Shown here piece after piece: positions 19,522 to 28,340 of a stretch of DNA of 64,000 nt. The notes beneath the pieces were generated by a model. It was not told the DNA's origin and did no database searches. It saw only the letters and a program-made list of their open reading frames with translations. Made by a program: the position numbers and the translations under genes. Source of the DNA: an uncultured Erythrobacter sp. (GTDB taxonomy: Bacteria > Pseudomonadota > Alphaproteobacteria > Sphingomonadales > Sphingomonadaceae); the NCBI RefSeq assembly GCF_958304185.1, contig NZ_OY284433.1:930001-994000 (forward strand). Direction: 5' to 3'. Every line of letters starts with the position of its first letter. The first letter of the stretch is position 1.

Positions 19522-20145
19522 TCAGTCCGCGGGGGAAGCGTTGAACTGGTCGAACACTGCCGCCAGCCCCGGCACCTCGCTCTCCGCCCGCAGCGACGCG
19601 AGCGCTTCGCCGATGTCGATTTCGAGCTGCGTGATCCCGGCCTCGTACCCCGTGCCCTCCGCCCCGAGCGAGCGGGCCAGCGTCAGCGCCGGGCGATTTT
19701 CGGGCAGGATATTGACCGACAGATGGCCCAGCCCCTCGCGTTGGCAATCGAGCAGCAGCACCGCGCACAAGAGCCGCGCGAGGCCCCGCCCGTGATATTC
19801 GTCGACCACCGCGACCGAGAATTCTGCCGTGCCGGGATCATCCGCCTCACGGAAGGCATGAACCACACCCAGCGCGGGCGCATCCGGCAGGTCGGAGCGC
19901 AGCGCGCCCCAGGCGATGTGATCATGCCCGTCGACTGTCACCAGCGCACGCAGCACCTGCGGCGGCGCCTCGCGCATCCCGGAAAAGAACCGCAGATAGC
20001 GCGACTGGGGGGATAGCTGGGCGATCCCGTCCTTGATGCGCTGCTCGTCATCCTTGCGCACCCGGCGGATGCAAACCGGGGTTCCGTCATTGAGCTGCGT
20101 CTCGATGATCATGCCGTCGGCGTCCTGCTGCGGTTGCGGCGGCAT
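19522..20145 (-). CDS. GNAT family N-acetyltransferase
   Basis: 207 residues. A GNAT fold with the acetyl-CoA loop EYHGRGLARLLCAVL, followed by NRPALTLARSLGA. Similar proteins occur as stand-alone domains or at the end of acyl-CoA synthetases. The substrate cannot be read from sequence. Two starts are possible: ATG 20145 (used here) or ATG 20112, which sits behind an AGGAC and opens directly at the conserved MIIETQLNDG. It is probably cotranscribed with the asparaginase gene. Confidence 0.85.
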   Translation of the reverse strand: MPPQPQQDADGMIIETQLNDGTPVCIRRVRKDDEQRIKDGIAQLSPQSRYLRFFSGMREAPPQVLRALVTVDGHDHIAWGALRSDLPDAPALGVVHAFREADDPGTAEFSVAVVDEYHGRGLARLLCAVLLLDCQREGLGHLSVNILPENRPALTLARSLGAEGTGYEAGITQLEIDIGEALASLRAESEVPGLAAVFDQFNASPAD

Positions 20146-20236
20146 TCTAGCATCTTTGACCGGCTGGGGGCAAAGGCAGCAAAGGCCGCTTGACCCCCGC
20201 CCGCTTGTCGCTAAATCGCACCCACCTGCACTGCGC

Positions 20237-20312
20237 GGGCGGTTAGCTCAGTTGGTAGAGCATCTCGTTTACACCGAGAGGGTCAGCGGTTCGAGCCCGT
20301 TACCGCCCACCA
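20237..20312 (+). tRNA. tRNA-Val (anticodon TAC)
   Basis: 76 nt. Acceptor GGGCGGT/ACCGCCC, D-arm GCTCAGTTGGTAGAGC, anticodon stem TCTCG/CGAGA with loop TTTACAC (anticodon TAC) and T-loop TTCGAGC. The CCA (20310-20312) is encoded. Confidence 0.97.
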
Positions 20313-20324
20313 GTTTTCACCAGA

Positions 20325-20349
20325 CAAAACCATCCGGGGGATGGTTTTG
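20325..20349 (+). repeat. Hairpin after tRNA-Val, with a diverged second copy
   Basis: CAAAACCATCC-GGG-GGATGGTTTTG: an 11-bp perfect stem with a 3-base loop, 12 bases after the tRNA. A related hairpin follows at about 20391-20413 (AAATCCTTCC/GGACGGATTT, one mismatch), and both are followed by a similar AAAACTCCCGA segment. It may terminate or process the tRNA transcript, though no T run follows. Confidence 0.6.
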
Positions 20350-20535
20350 CGTGAAAACTCCCGAGCGCAAGCGACGGGGTGACGCTGGATAAATCCTTCC
20401 GGGGGACGGATTTGCGCAAAAACTCCCGAACGAGGCGAAGGGGTGACACCGCCCCCACCCCGCCCATACTATCAGGCGCGCGCCGCCAACAATTCGGGCA
20501 GGCTGGCGCCGAAACCATTTTCACGGAGAACGGCG

Positions 20536-21288
20536 ATGGATCTGCAACTTGACGGCAAGACCGCTCTGGTGCTCGGCGCGAGTAAGGGGTTGGGGCGCGC
20601 CATTGCTGTGTCGCTCGCCGATGAAGGCGTGGATGTGATCACCGTAGCACGCTCGGCGGATGGGCCGCAGGGGCTTGCTCACATTGTCGCTGATCTCGAT
20701 GATCCTGCCGCTCCCGCCCAGATCATCGCCAGCGTGCGCGATACGGGCAAGCCGGTCGATATCCTCGTCCTCAACGCAGGCGGCCCGCCCACCGGGGCGG
20801 CGGCGACAACCACGCCGGGCGACTTTGCCGCCGTGATGGACCGGATGTTCAATGCCCAACTGACGCTCGCTCAGGCGTTCCTGCCGGAGATGCGGGCGCG
20901 CGGGTTCGGTCGGATTCTCGCGGTCGCCTCAACCAGCCTGATCACGCCGATCCCCGGCCTCGTGCTGTCCAATGCGGTCCGGGCGATGCTGGCGTCGTGG
21001 TGCAAGACGCTTGCGGCAGAAGTCGCGGCGGACGGTGTGACGGTTAATCTGCTGCTCCCCGGCCAGATTGCGACAGACCGGCTCACCAGCCTCCACGGCG
21101 CGATGGCGGCGGGGAGCGGGATGACGCATGAGCAGATCACCGCCCGCTCGATTGCGGCAATCCCGGCCGGGCGGCTGGGGCGACCCGAGGAGTTTGGCGA
21201 CATGGCCGCCTTCCTCGCCTCCCCGCGCGCCAGCTTCATCACCGGCTGCGCGATCAAGGTCGATGGCGGGCAAACCGCAACGCTCTGA
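20536..21288 (+). CDS. Short-chain dehydrogenase/reductase (SDR)
   Basis: 250 residues. NAD(P) motif GASKGLGRAIA (about 14-24), VLNAGGPP (the NAG-type motif) and a C-terminal GCAIKVDGGQ. The usual catalytic YxxxK is not obvious: after the Ser region (AVASTS) the sequence reads VLSNAVRAM, so a tyrosine is not where expected. It resembles 3-oxoacyl-ACP reductase-like SDRs with such a change. Catalytic activity is therefore uncertain. The start is ATG 20536, behind GGAGAA. Confidence 0.82.
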   Translation: MDLQLDGKTALVLGASKGLGRAIAVSLADEGVDVITVARSADGPQGLAHIVADLDDPAAPAQIIASVRDTGKPVDILVLNAGGPPTGAAATTTPGDFAAVMDRMFNAQLTLAQAFLPEMRARGFGRILAVASTSLITPIPGLVLSNAVRAMLASWCKTLAAEVAADGVTVNLLLPGQIATDRLTSLHGAMAAGSGMTHEQITARSIAAIPAGRLGRPEEFGDMAAFLASPRASFITGCAIKVDGGQTATL

Positions 21289-21334
21289 CCCGCATCGCTT
21301 GCGCCGCCCGCCGCAGGCCGGTAGCGCGGGGGGC

Positions 21335-22183
21335 ATGTCCTCTGCCTTCATCGCGCTCCAGCATATCGTGCCCCAGCACGCCCTCTCGCGCCTCGCCGGG
21401 AGCCTTGCCGCAAGCGAGACGCCGTGGCTGCGTGACCGGCTGATCCGCCGCTTTGTCGCGGCCTACGGCGTCGACCTCAGCGAAGCGGCACGCGGGATCG
21501 GGCAGTTTTCGAGCTTCAACGACTTCTTCACCCGCGAGCTGAAACCCGGCGCACGGCCGCTCGCGGATAGCGCGGCATTCATCCTGTCTCCCGCCGATGG
21601 TGCGGTCAGCCAGCTTGGCCCGATCAGTGGCGGGCGGATCATTCAGGCGAAGGGGCGCGATTACTCGGTCGCGGAGATCCTCGGCTGCTCCGCCGCAGAG
21701 GCCGCGCGGTTCGAGGGCGGGCGGTTCATGACCATTTACCTCAGCCCCAAGGATTACCACCGCGTCCATATGCCCGCCGCCGGCACCTTGCAGGCGACCA
21801 GCTACATTCCGGGTGACCTCTACTCGGTCAATGTCGCGACCGCCGCCGGGGTCGACCGATTGTTCGCGCGGAACGAGCGGCTGTCGTGCCGGTTCGACGG
21901 CCCGGACGGGCATTTCGCCAGCGTCATGGTCGGCGCGATGATTGTCGCCGGGATCGACACCGTGTGGCCGAACGCCTTCCGTACGCACGCCTCAGCCCCC
22001 GTGCACGAGGACTTCGCGGGCAAGGGGCATGGATTCGCCGCCGGGGACGAGATGGGCCGCTTCTACTTGGGCTCAACCGTGGTGCTGTTATTCGAGCCGG
22101 GCCGCGTGGAGTGGCTCGAAAGCCTCAAGCCAGGCGACCCCCTGCGCATGGGTCAGGCTATCGCTAATCGGCTGAGCGCCTGA
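21335..22183 (+). CDS. psd: Phosphatidylserine decarboxylase proenzyme
   Basis: 282 residues. Makes phosphatidylethanolamine from phosphatidylserine at the inner membrane. The LGST self-cleavage motif (about 245-248, FYLGSTVVLLFE) generates the pyruvoyl group on the serine. The YLSPKDYHRVHMP block is also typical. The length fits the large proteobacterial form. It starts 47 bases after the SDR gene and may be cotranscribed. Confidence 0.94.
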   Translation: MSSAFIALQHIVPQHALSRLAGSLAASETPWLRDRLIRRFVAAYGVDLSEAARGIGQFSSFNDFFTRELKPGARPLADSAAFILSPADGAVSQLGPISGGRIIQAKGRDYSVAEILGCSAAEAARFEGGRFMTIYLSPKDYHRVHMPAAGTLQATSYIPGDLYSVNVATAAGVDRLFARNERLSCRFDGPDGHFASVMVGAMIVAGIDTVWPNAFRTHASAPVHEDFAGKGHGFAAGDEMGRFYLGSTVVLLFEPGRVEWLESLKPGDPLRMGQAIANRLSA

Positions 22184-22184
22184 C

Positions 22185-22751
22185 CTACTTCGCAGTCAGG
22201 CTCTCGCGAATCAGCGCCGCCGCCTCGGGGCTGTCCCACTCATAGCCGCCCGCCACCCGCAGCACTTCCTTGCCGCTGGCGTCGAACAGGATCGTCAGCG
22301 GCAGCGCGCCCTCGGGCGTGAACTGCGCCGACAGCGCGGTTTCGGGATCGAGCCACGGTTCGAGCTGCTTCAGCCCGGCGCGCGCGAAGAACGGCGTCAC
22401 CACCTCGGCCCCGCGTAAATCCTGACTGACGGTGATGACGCGCACCTCGCCGTCCAGCTCTGCGGCCAGCGCATCGAGCTGCGGCATTTCCTTGACGCAG
22501 GGCGCGCACCAGGTCGCCCACAGGTTGAGCAGCACCGGCCCGTCCTGCGCGCCCAGATCAAGGCTCTTGCCGGCCGGATCCGCGACCGTAATCGCCGGGA
22601 TGGGCGTCCCGGCGAACTGGCGGGTCATCAGACCTGTCGGAGACTTGGCCGCTTCGCCCTGCGCAACCGGTTGCGCCGGGGCCTCGGCAGCCCTATCGCA
22701 TCCCGCCAGCAGCAGGAACGGTAGTGCCAGAATGAGCGACGAGCGGGACAT
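22185..22751 (-). CDS. TlpA-like thioredoxin-fold lipoprotein
   Basis: 188 residues. A lipobox LLLAGC puts the lipidated cysteine at Cys18. The thioredoxin fold has WCAPC with redox cysteines 82 and 85, followed by [13 protein letters not shown]. It is probably a membrane-anchored periplasmic thiol-disulfide reductase of the TlpA/ResA type, as used in cytochrome maturation or general reduction. Convergent with psd, and its start codon overlaps the divergent argH start within a shared CATG. Confidence 0.9.
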   Translation of the reverse strand: MSRSSLILALPFLLLAGCDRAAEAPAQPVAQGEAAKSPTGLMTRQFAGTPIPAITVADPAGKSLDLGAQDGPVLLNLWATWCAPCVKEMPQLDALAAELDGEVRVITVSQDLRGAEVVTPFFARAGLKQLEPWLDPETALSAQFTPEGALPLTILFDASGKEVLRVAGGYEWDSPEAAALIRESLTAK

Positions 22752-24159
22752 GACAGGCTCCGATACGGGTGCGACCAACGCCATGTGGGGCGGGCGCTTC
22801 GCTGACGGCCCTAGCGCGATCATGCGTGAAATCAATGCCTCGATACCGTTCGACAAGGCGCTGTGGCGGCAGGATATCGCCGCCAGCAAAGCGCACGTTG
22901 CAATGCTGGGCGCGGCGGGGATCATCGCGGCTGACGATGCGCTGGTGATCGCCAATGGCCTTGATGCTGTTGCCGCAGAGTATGAAGCCGATGGCGTGCC
23001 CGAGGATTGGGACCGCGAAGACATCCACATGACCACCGAAGCGCGGCTGGCCGAGTTGATCGGCCCGGTTGCCGGACGCCTCCACACCGCGCGCAGCCGC
23101 AATGACCAGGTGGCGACCGATTTCCGCCTCTGGGTGCGCGATGCCGCCGCGCAGATGGACGAGGGGCTGGCGGCCTTGCAGCGCGCGCTCGTCACCCGCG
23201 CGGGAGAGCACGCGGACAGCATCATGCCCGGCTTCACCCATTTGCAGACAGCGCAGCCAGTGACGCTGGGCCACCACCTGATGGCCTATTACGAGATGTT
23301 CCGGCGTGACCGGGGGCGAATGGCCGATGCGGCTAAGAGGATGAATGAGTGTCCGCTCGGCTCTGCGGCGCTGGCCGGGACTGGCTTCCCGATTGACCGC
23401 GAGGCAACGGCCGCAGCGCTCGGATTCGACCGACCCACCGCCAATTCACTCGACGCTGTCTCCGACCGCGATTTCGCGCTCGATTTCCTGTGGTGCTGTT
23501 CCTCCACTGCCCTGCACCTTTCACGCCTCGCTGAGGAACTGATCCTGTGGGCCAGCCAGCCCTTCGGCTTCATCCGCCTGCCCGACAGCCTTTCGACCGG
23601 CTCGTCGATCATGCCGCAGAAAAAGAACCCCGATGCCGCCGAACTGGTGCGCGGGCATTCGGGGCGCGTGATCGGGGCGCTCACCAGCCTGATGATCACA
23701 ATGAAGGGCCTGCCGCTCGCCTATTCCAAGGACATGCAGGACGACAAGCCGCCGGTGTTCGAGGCGGCCAGCCTGATGGCGCTGAGCATCGCGGCGATGA
23801 CCGGGATGATCGCGGGCGCCACCTTCAACACCGCCCGGATGCGCTCCGCCGCCGAACTCGGCTATGCCACCGCGACCGATCTGGCCGACTGGTTGGTGCG
23901 GGCGCGCGGCATTCCGTTCCGCGAGGCGCATCACATCACCGGGGCGGCAGTAAAACTGGCGGAAACGCGCGGAATTGCGCTCGACGCCCTGCCGCTCGAT
24001 GACCTCAAGGCGATTGATGCGCGGATCGACGAAAGCGTCTATGCTGCGCTGTCGGTCGACGCCTCGGTCGCGGCGCGTGCGTCCTATGGCGGAACCGCGC
24101 CCGATCAGGTCCGTTGGCAAGTCGCCCGTGCGCGCGCTGCGCTGGGTATGGAGGAATGA
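22750..24159 (+). CDS. argH: Argininosuccinate lyase
   Basis: 469 residues from ATG 22750; an ATG at 22732 would add 6 residues. Last step of arginine synthesis: argininosuccinate to arginine and fumarate. The N-terminal [11 protein letters not shown], the [13 protein letters not shown] segment and the fumarase-superfamily signature [12 protein letters not shown] are present. Its start codon overlaps that of the divergent TlpA-like gene by two bases, so the promoters of each gene lie within the coding start of the other. It is followed by lptM and lysA. Confidence 0.96.
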   Translation: MTGSDTGATNAMWGGRFADGPSAIMREINASIPFDKALWRQDIAASKAHVAMLGAAGIIAADDALVIANGLDAVAAEYEADGVPEDWDREDIHMTTEARLAELIGPVAGRLHTARSRNDQVATDFRLWVRDAAAQMDEGLAALQRALVTRAGEHADSIMPGFTHLQTAQPVTLGHHLMAYYEMFRRDRGRMADAAKRMNECPLGSAALAGTGFPIDREATAAALGFDRPTANSLDAVSDRDFALDFLWCCSSTALHLSRLAEELILWASQPFGFIRLPDSLSTGSSIMPQKKNPDAAELVRGHSGRVIGALTSLMITMKGLPLAYSKDMQDDKPPVFEAASLMALSIAAMTGMIAGATFNTARMRSAAELGYATATDLADWLVRARGIPFREAHHITGAAVKLAETRGIALDALPLDDLKAIDARIDESVYAALSVDASVAARASYGGTAPDQVRWQVARARAALGMEE

Positions 24160-24395
24160 TGCGCAAGCTTGCCATATTGGGCCTTGCGGGCCTGCTTTCG
24201 GCCTGTGGCACCGTCTCGCCGTTGACCCCGCCCGAAGGCGCGACCCTGCCGGATGCGCCCTATGGCGCGCCCGACAAGCCGTCCGCGCAGGAACTGCTCC
24301 GCCGCGATGCCCTTTCCGCGCCCGAACGCTCGGTCGAATTGCGCCGGCGCTCGGAGGAGCGCGAGGACGATCCCTTCGATCTGCCGCCTGAATAG
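24159..24395 (+). CDS. lptM: LptM-like small lipoprotein
   Basis: 78 residues. Signal with lipobox LLSACG, then a Pro-rich stretch ending in LRRRSEEREDDPFDLPPE. LptM (YifL) in Escherichia coli helps assemble the LptD LPS transporter; the position between argH and lysA and the C-terminal RRSEER-D-FDLPP pattern are typical of alphaproteobacteria. The start could be the ATG at 24156 or 24159. A GGAGG ending at 24154 favours the latter. Confidence 0.78.
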   Translation: MRKLAILGLAGLLSACGTVSPLTPPEGATLPDAPYGAPDKPSAQELLRRDALSAPERSVELRRRSEEREDDPFDLPPE

Positions 24396-24406
24396 AAGCG
24401 AAGACC

Positions 24407-25666
24407 ATGGACCATTTTGCCTATCGTGACGGCGTGATGCACGCCGAAGATGTGCCGCTGCCGCTGATCGCCGAGACGGTCGGCACGCCGGTCTATGTCT
24501 ATTCGCGCGCCACGCTGGAACGCCATGCGCGGGTGTTCCGTGAGGCGCTGGCGGATGTGCCGGACAAGCTGATCGCCTTTGCGGTGAAATCGAACCCTAA
24601 CCTCGCGGTGCTCAAGGTGCTGGGCAAGCAGGGCATGGGCGCGGATGTGGTCTCCGTCGGCGAAATGCGCCGCGCGCTGGCGGCGGGCATCGCGCCGGAG
24701 ATGATCGTGTTCTCGGGCGTGGGCAAGACCGCCGCCGAAATGGTCGCGGCGCTCGACGCCGGGATCGGCCAATTCAATATCGAGAGCGAGGAAGAGGGCA
24801 TCGAACTCGCCGCGATCGCCGCTGCCAAGGGCATGACCGCGCAATGCACGCTGCGGATCAACCCCGATGTCGACGCAGGCACGCATGACAAGATCTCGAC
24901 CGGGAAGGCCGACAACAAGTTCGGCGTGCCGATTAGCGAGGCTGGCCAGATTTTCGGTGCGCTGGCAGGCCTGCCGGGGGTTAAGCTGCGCGGCGTGGCG
25001 GTGCATATCGGCAGCCAGCTCGCTGATCTCGCACCGCTGGAAACCGCGTTCGAAAAGCTCGGAGCGCTGGTGCAGGCGCTGCGCGGGGCGGGCCATGTCA
25101 TCACCCATGTCGATCTGGGCGGCGGTCTCGGCGTGCCGTACCGGGTGGGCGAAGTGCTCCCGCCCCCGTCCGAATATGGCGCGATGGTGGCGCGGGTGAC
25201 GCAGGGTTGGGGCGTGAAGCTGATCTTTGAGCCCGGCCGGGTGATTGCGGGCAACGCCGGCGTGCTCCTGACCCGCGTGGTGCGGGTGAAGCGCGGGATC
25301 AATGATCCCTTCGTGATCGTCGATGCGGCGATGAACGATCTCGCCCGTCCCGCCCTCTATGGCGCGTATCACCACTTCGAAGCGGTCGAGCCGACTGGCG
25401 CGCAGATGACCGCCAATATCGTCGGCCCGATCTGCGAGACGGGGGACACCTTCGCGATGGGCCGGGATTGCGACAAGTTGGAAGCCGGCGACCTCGCCGT
25501 ATTCCGCACCGCGGGGGCTTACGGCGCGACGATGGCTTCGTCCTACAACTCGCGTGGGTTTGTGGCCGAGGTGCTGGTCGATGGCGACAAGTTCGCCGTG
25601 GTCGCTGACCGGATCGAGGCAGGCGCAATCATGGATGCCGAGCGCGTGCCCGAATGGCTCGCCTGA
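24407..25666 (+). CDS. lysA: Diaminopimelate decarboxylase
   Basis: 419 residues. Final step of lysine synthesis: meso-diaminopimelate to lysine, using PLP. Lys61 (FAVKSNPN) binds the cofactor, HIGSQL and the GGGLG phosphate-binding loop follow, and GPICETGDTF supplies the dimer-partner residues. It starts 11 bases after lptM, and cysG-like follows 7 bases downstream, so argH-lptM-lysA-cysG-like look like one operon. Confidence 0.96.
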   Translation: MDHFAYRDGVMHAEDVPLPLIAETVGTPVYVYSRATLERHARVFREALADVPDKLIAFAVKSNPNLAVLKVLGKQGMGADVVSVGEMRRALAAGIAPEMIVFSGVGKTAAEMVAALDAGIGQFNIESEEEGIELAAIAAAKGMTAQCTLRINPDVDAGTHDKISTGKADNKFGVPISEAGQIFGALAGLPGVKLRGVAVHIGSQLADLAPLETAFEKLGALVQALRGAGHVITHVDLGGGLGVPYRVGEVLPPPSEYGAMVARVTQGWGVKLIFEPGRVIAGNAGVLLTRVVRVKRGINDPFVIVDAAMNDLARPALYGAYHHFEAVEPTGAQMTANIVGPICETGDTFAMGRDCDKLEAGDLAVFRTAGAYGATMASSYNSRGFVAEVLVDGDKFAVVADRIEAGAIMDAERVPEWLA

Positions 25667-25673
25667 GGGGGCG

Positions 25674-26486
25674 ATGAGCCAGATCGCCAGCCTGCCGCTG
25701 TTTCATCAGATCGCCGGACAGCAAGTGTTGGTGCTGGGCGATGGCGCGGCGGCGGAGCCCAAGCGGCGGCTGGTCGAGCGTGCGGGCGGCGTGATCGTCG
25801 ATGATCTGGCCCGTGCGGTGGATGAGGGGGTGCGGCTCGCCTTCATCGCCTATGATGATGCCCGCGCCTGCGAAGTGGCGGCGATCAATGCGCGCTGTGC
25901 CGGAATGCTGGTCAATGTCGTTGATCGGCCGGAACTGTGCGATTTTACCACGCCTTCGATCCTCGACCGTGATCCACTGCTGGTGGCGATTGGCACCGGC
26001 GGAGCGTCTGCGGGACTGGCAAAGCATGTGCGGCTGCGGCTGGAGCGGGTGCTGCCCGAAACGCTTGGGCTGCTCGCCAAAGCGCTGGAGGCCGCACGGC
26101 CTGGCCTGCGGTTGAAGTTTCCCGAGGGCCCCGACCGGCGGCGCGCGGTGGATGCGGCGCTGCGCGAGGGCGGCGCGCTTGATCCATTTGATCCTGCGTC
26201 TTTTCAGAAGGTTGATGATTGGGTGGAGGGCATGGCCCTTCCCGCGTCCGGTGCGATCTTCGACGTTACCCTCACCAGCGCCGACCCTGAGGACCTGACC
26301 TTGCGGCAGGCGCGCCTGCTGGGTGAAGCGGATGTCCTGCTGATCGACGGCGCGGTTCCGTCCGCCATTCTGGCCCGCGCCCGGGCCGATGCAGCGCGCG
26401 AGCCTATGCGAGAGGGCAACGCCAACGGGCCGGGCCTCACCCTGATCCTGCGCTGGCGGCCTGCCGCGCCTGAAACGGACTTTTAG
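25674..26486 (+). CDS. Precorrin-2 dehydrogenase/ferrochelatase-like protein with SUMT-like tail
   Basis: 270 residues. Residues 5-185 match the CysG-B/Met8 type (SLPLFHQIAGQQVLVLGDG, NVVDRPELCDFTTPS, IGTGGASAGLAKHVR), which oxidises precorrin-2 and inserts iron to make siroheme. Residues 196-240 resemble the first part of uroporphyrinogen-III methyltransferase (ADPEDLTLRQARLLGEADV), but its glycine-rich GAGPGD loop has become TSADPED and the rest of that domain is missing. Its stop overlaps the convergent stop of the next gene. Siroheme or sulfite-assimilation roles are inferred. Confidence 0.8.
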   Translation: MSQIASLPLFHQIAGQQVLVLGDGAAAEPKRRLVERAGGVIVDDLARAVDEGVRLAFIAYDDARACEVAAINARCAGMLVNVVDRPELCDFTTPSILDRDPLLVAIGTGGASAGLAKHVRLRLERVLPETLGLLAKALEAARPGLRLKFPEGPDRRRAVDAALREGGALDPFDPASFQKVDDWVEGMALPASGAIFDVTLTSADPEDLTLRQARLLGEADVLLIDGAVPSAILARARADAAREPMREGNANGPGLTLILRWRPAAPETDF

Positions 26487-27478
26487 GCGGCCTGCAACAC
26501 CGGTGCAGGCAGGCTGGCGAAATAGGCGGACATCGCGGCGATTGCCTTGTCACCCATCGCAATGAAGGCGCGGCGGCGGTCCGCCGGATCGGGCACGCGC
26601 TGGAAGATCCCGCTTTCAACCATCTGGGTCAGCCAGCGCAGCGCCGTCGTCGCCGGAACGCCTGCCGCGATGCACAGCGACGTGACCGAGACCTGCGCGC
26701 TTTCTCCATGCGCAGCGGTCAGATCTAGCAGCATGTCCCACGCCGGATCGCCAAACAGCGCTGGATCGAAGAACCGCGCGCGTGCCTGACGGTTGGCGAT
26801 CATTTGTCGCACCATCTGCGGATCAGGCAGCGGCGGCTGCGCAACCCCAAAACCGCTGACCAAACCAGCCTCGGGCGCGTGATAATCCCGTTTGTGCTCG
26901 CCCAGCTTCGGCGCGAGCGCCGCGGCGCCGTGGCCCATCCGGTCGAGCGAATGGGCAATCGCTTCAACCTGCTGCGACAGCCGCAGCAAGGCTACGCGAT
27001 CTTCCTCACCCATTTCGCGTAAGCGCGCCGCGCCCGCTTCACCCATGACCCGCCCGACCGCGATTAACCGTTCGGCGCGGGTGGGCGCGATCAGGATGTG
27101 CGGATTGGACTGATCGAGCACCGCAAACACATCATCGAGCCCAGCGAGCGTGGTCGCCACGATCAGCTTGGCCCCGGACCGCGCCACCCGCATATCCAGC
27201 CGCGCAAGGCCCGCCAGCATCATCCCGTCGATCTCGCGCGCGCCAACCCCTGCGCAATCGACCACCACCACATCGCCCAGCAAGGCAATCGGCCCTTCGA
27301 GCAGCGACCGCAGCGATCCGCCATCAATGCTCCGAAACCCTGCCCCCCCAAGGTCCGCGCCGATCTGGCGGCGCAAGCCTTCATTCTCGGCAAAGATCGC
27401 CACGCGGGCAGGCAGGCCCGATCCGTCGTCAGCGATGTCATAGGAAAAATCGGCCAGATCGGCAGCGTCGTTCAACAT
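26483..27478 (-). CDS. Winged-helix regulator with receiver-like N-terminus
   Basis: 331 residues from ATG 27478 (a TTG 39 bases earlier is open but less likely). Residues 20-140 show alternating hydrophobic strands and helices (RVAIFAENEGL, then DVVVVDCAGVG) resembling a response-regulator receiver with a changed phosphorylation site. A linker leads to a MarR-like winged helix near the C-terminus (SVTSLCIAAGVPATTALRWLTQMVESG, then RRRAFIAM). It is probably a DNA-binding regulator. A 13-base palindrome just upstream (27489-27501) could be its own operator. Confidence 0.65.
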   Translation of the reverse strand: MLNDAADLADFSYDIADDGSGLPARVAIFAENEGLRRQIGADLGGAGFRSIDGGSLRSLLEGPIALLGDVVVVDCAGVGAREIDGMMLAGLARLDMRVARSGAKLIVATTLAGLDDVFAVLDQSNPHILIAPTRAERLIAVGRVMGEAGAARLREMGEEDRVALLRLSQQVEAIAHSLDRMGHGAAALAPKLGEHKRDYHAPEAGLVSGFGVAQPPLPDPQMVRQMIANRQARARFFDPALFGDPAWDMLLDLTAAHGESAQVSVTSLCIAAGVPATTALRWLTQMVESGIFQRVPDPADRRRAFIAMGDKAIAAMSAYFASLPAPVLQAA

Positions 27479-27488
27479 CAGGGCGACT

Positions 27489-27501
27489 CCAACAATGTTG
27501 G
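27489..27501. promoter_or_regulatory. Candidate operator upstream of the winged-helix gene
   Basis: CCAACA-A-TGTTGG, a perfect inverted repeat with one central base, 11 bases before the start codon at 27478. Its position suggests autoregulation of the winged-helix gene. Confidence 0.45.
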
Positions 27502-27546
27502 AACGTGTGTAGAACAAAAACGGATCAGGTCAAGTAAATCGGTGTA

Positions 27547-28104
27547 TTAGGGGCGGATTTCAATCACCGTGCCATCGGGAACGATCCGCCACAGCTCCTC
27601 GATTTCATCGTTGGATAAGGCGATGCAGCCGTCAGTCCAGTCGCCCGGCATCCGGCCCATCGGCAAGGCATTGGGCTGGCCGTGAAGGAAGATATCGCCG
27701 CCGGGCGAGCGGCCATATTGGCGAGCAAAGGCGCGGTCTGCGGCGTTGGGGTAGGAGACCTTGAGGCTCAGGTGATAGGCGCTGCCGGGATTGCGGCCTT
27801 CGATCACATAGCGGCCTTCGGGGGTGCGTTCGTCGCCTTCGAACTGCTTGTGCCCCTGCGGCGCGTCGCCGAATTGCAGGCCGCGCCACGCCTTGACAGG
27901 CTGGCCGCCCGCATAGGCGATCATCAGCCGTTCGGACTTGTCGACGATGAGGTAATCGACCGTTGAGAAGCGCCGCTCCGGCACAATCCGCGCCGCCTCG
28001 CGCGCCAGCGAGGGCTGCTGCGAGAACGGTGCCTCGGCCTGCTTCACCGGCGGGTTGGCGCAGGCGGCAAGGGCCAGGAGTGGGAGGACGGCGGCGCGCT
28101 TCAT
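27547..28104 (-). CDS. L,D-transpeptidase (YkuD) family lipoprotein
   Basis: 185 residues from ATG 28104 (ATG 28113 also possible). Signal with lipobox LALAAC, then a YkuD domain with FLHGQPNA and the catalytic DWTDGCIALSN (Cys nucleophile). L,D-transpeptidases cross-link peptidoglycan or attach proteins to it, in the periplasm. The specific activity is not determined by sequence. Confidence 0.9.
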   Translation of the reverse strand: MKRAAVLPLLALAACANPPVKQAEAPFSQQPSLAREAARIVPERRFSTVDYLIVDKSERLMIAYAGGQPVKAWRGLQFGDAPQGHKQFEGDERTPEGRYVIEGRNPGSAYHLSLKVSYPNAADRAFARQYGRSPGGDIFLHGQPNALPMGRMPGDWTDGCIALSNDEIEELWRIVPDGTVIEIRP

Positions 28105-28196
28105 CACTGCCATTCTATGGCGCTGACCCGTGAACGGCAATGATCGCAATCGCCTTCAGAATGTAGAAGTGTTCGCGGCTGCGCCGCAGATTATGT

Positions 28197-28278
28197 CACA
28201 CGAAGACACGAAGAGGGCGTTTCTGGTTGCGGCCTTGCCGAGCATCTTCGTGTCTTCGTGTCTTCGTGTCTTCGTGTG
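28197..28278. repeat. Inverted repeat with four tandem CTTCGTGT units
   Basis: Left arm CACACGAAGACACGAAG (28197-28213) is complementary to the right side, which carries four tandem copies of CTTCGTGT (28246-28277). A related CTCTGCG doublet follows at about 28315-28327. It fills the gap between purA and the transpeptidase gene, and may be a mobile palindromic unit that also ends purA transcription. Confidence 0.65.
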
Positions 28279-28340
28279 AAGAAAATCAAGACCGCTGCGC
28301 GGCGGGACGCTCCTCTGCGCCTCTGCGTGAAACCCGCTTC

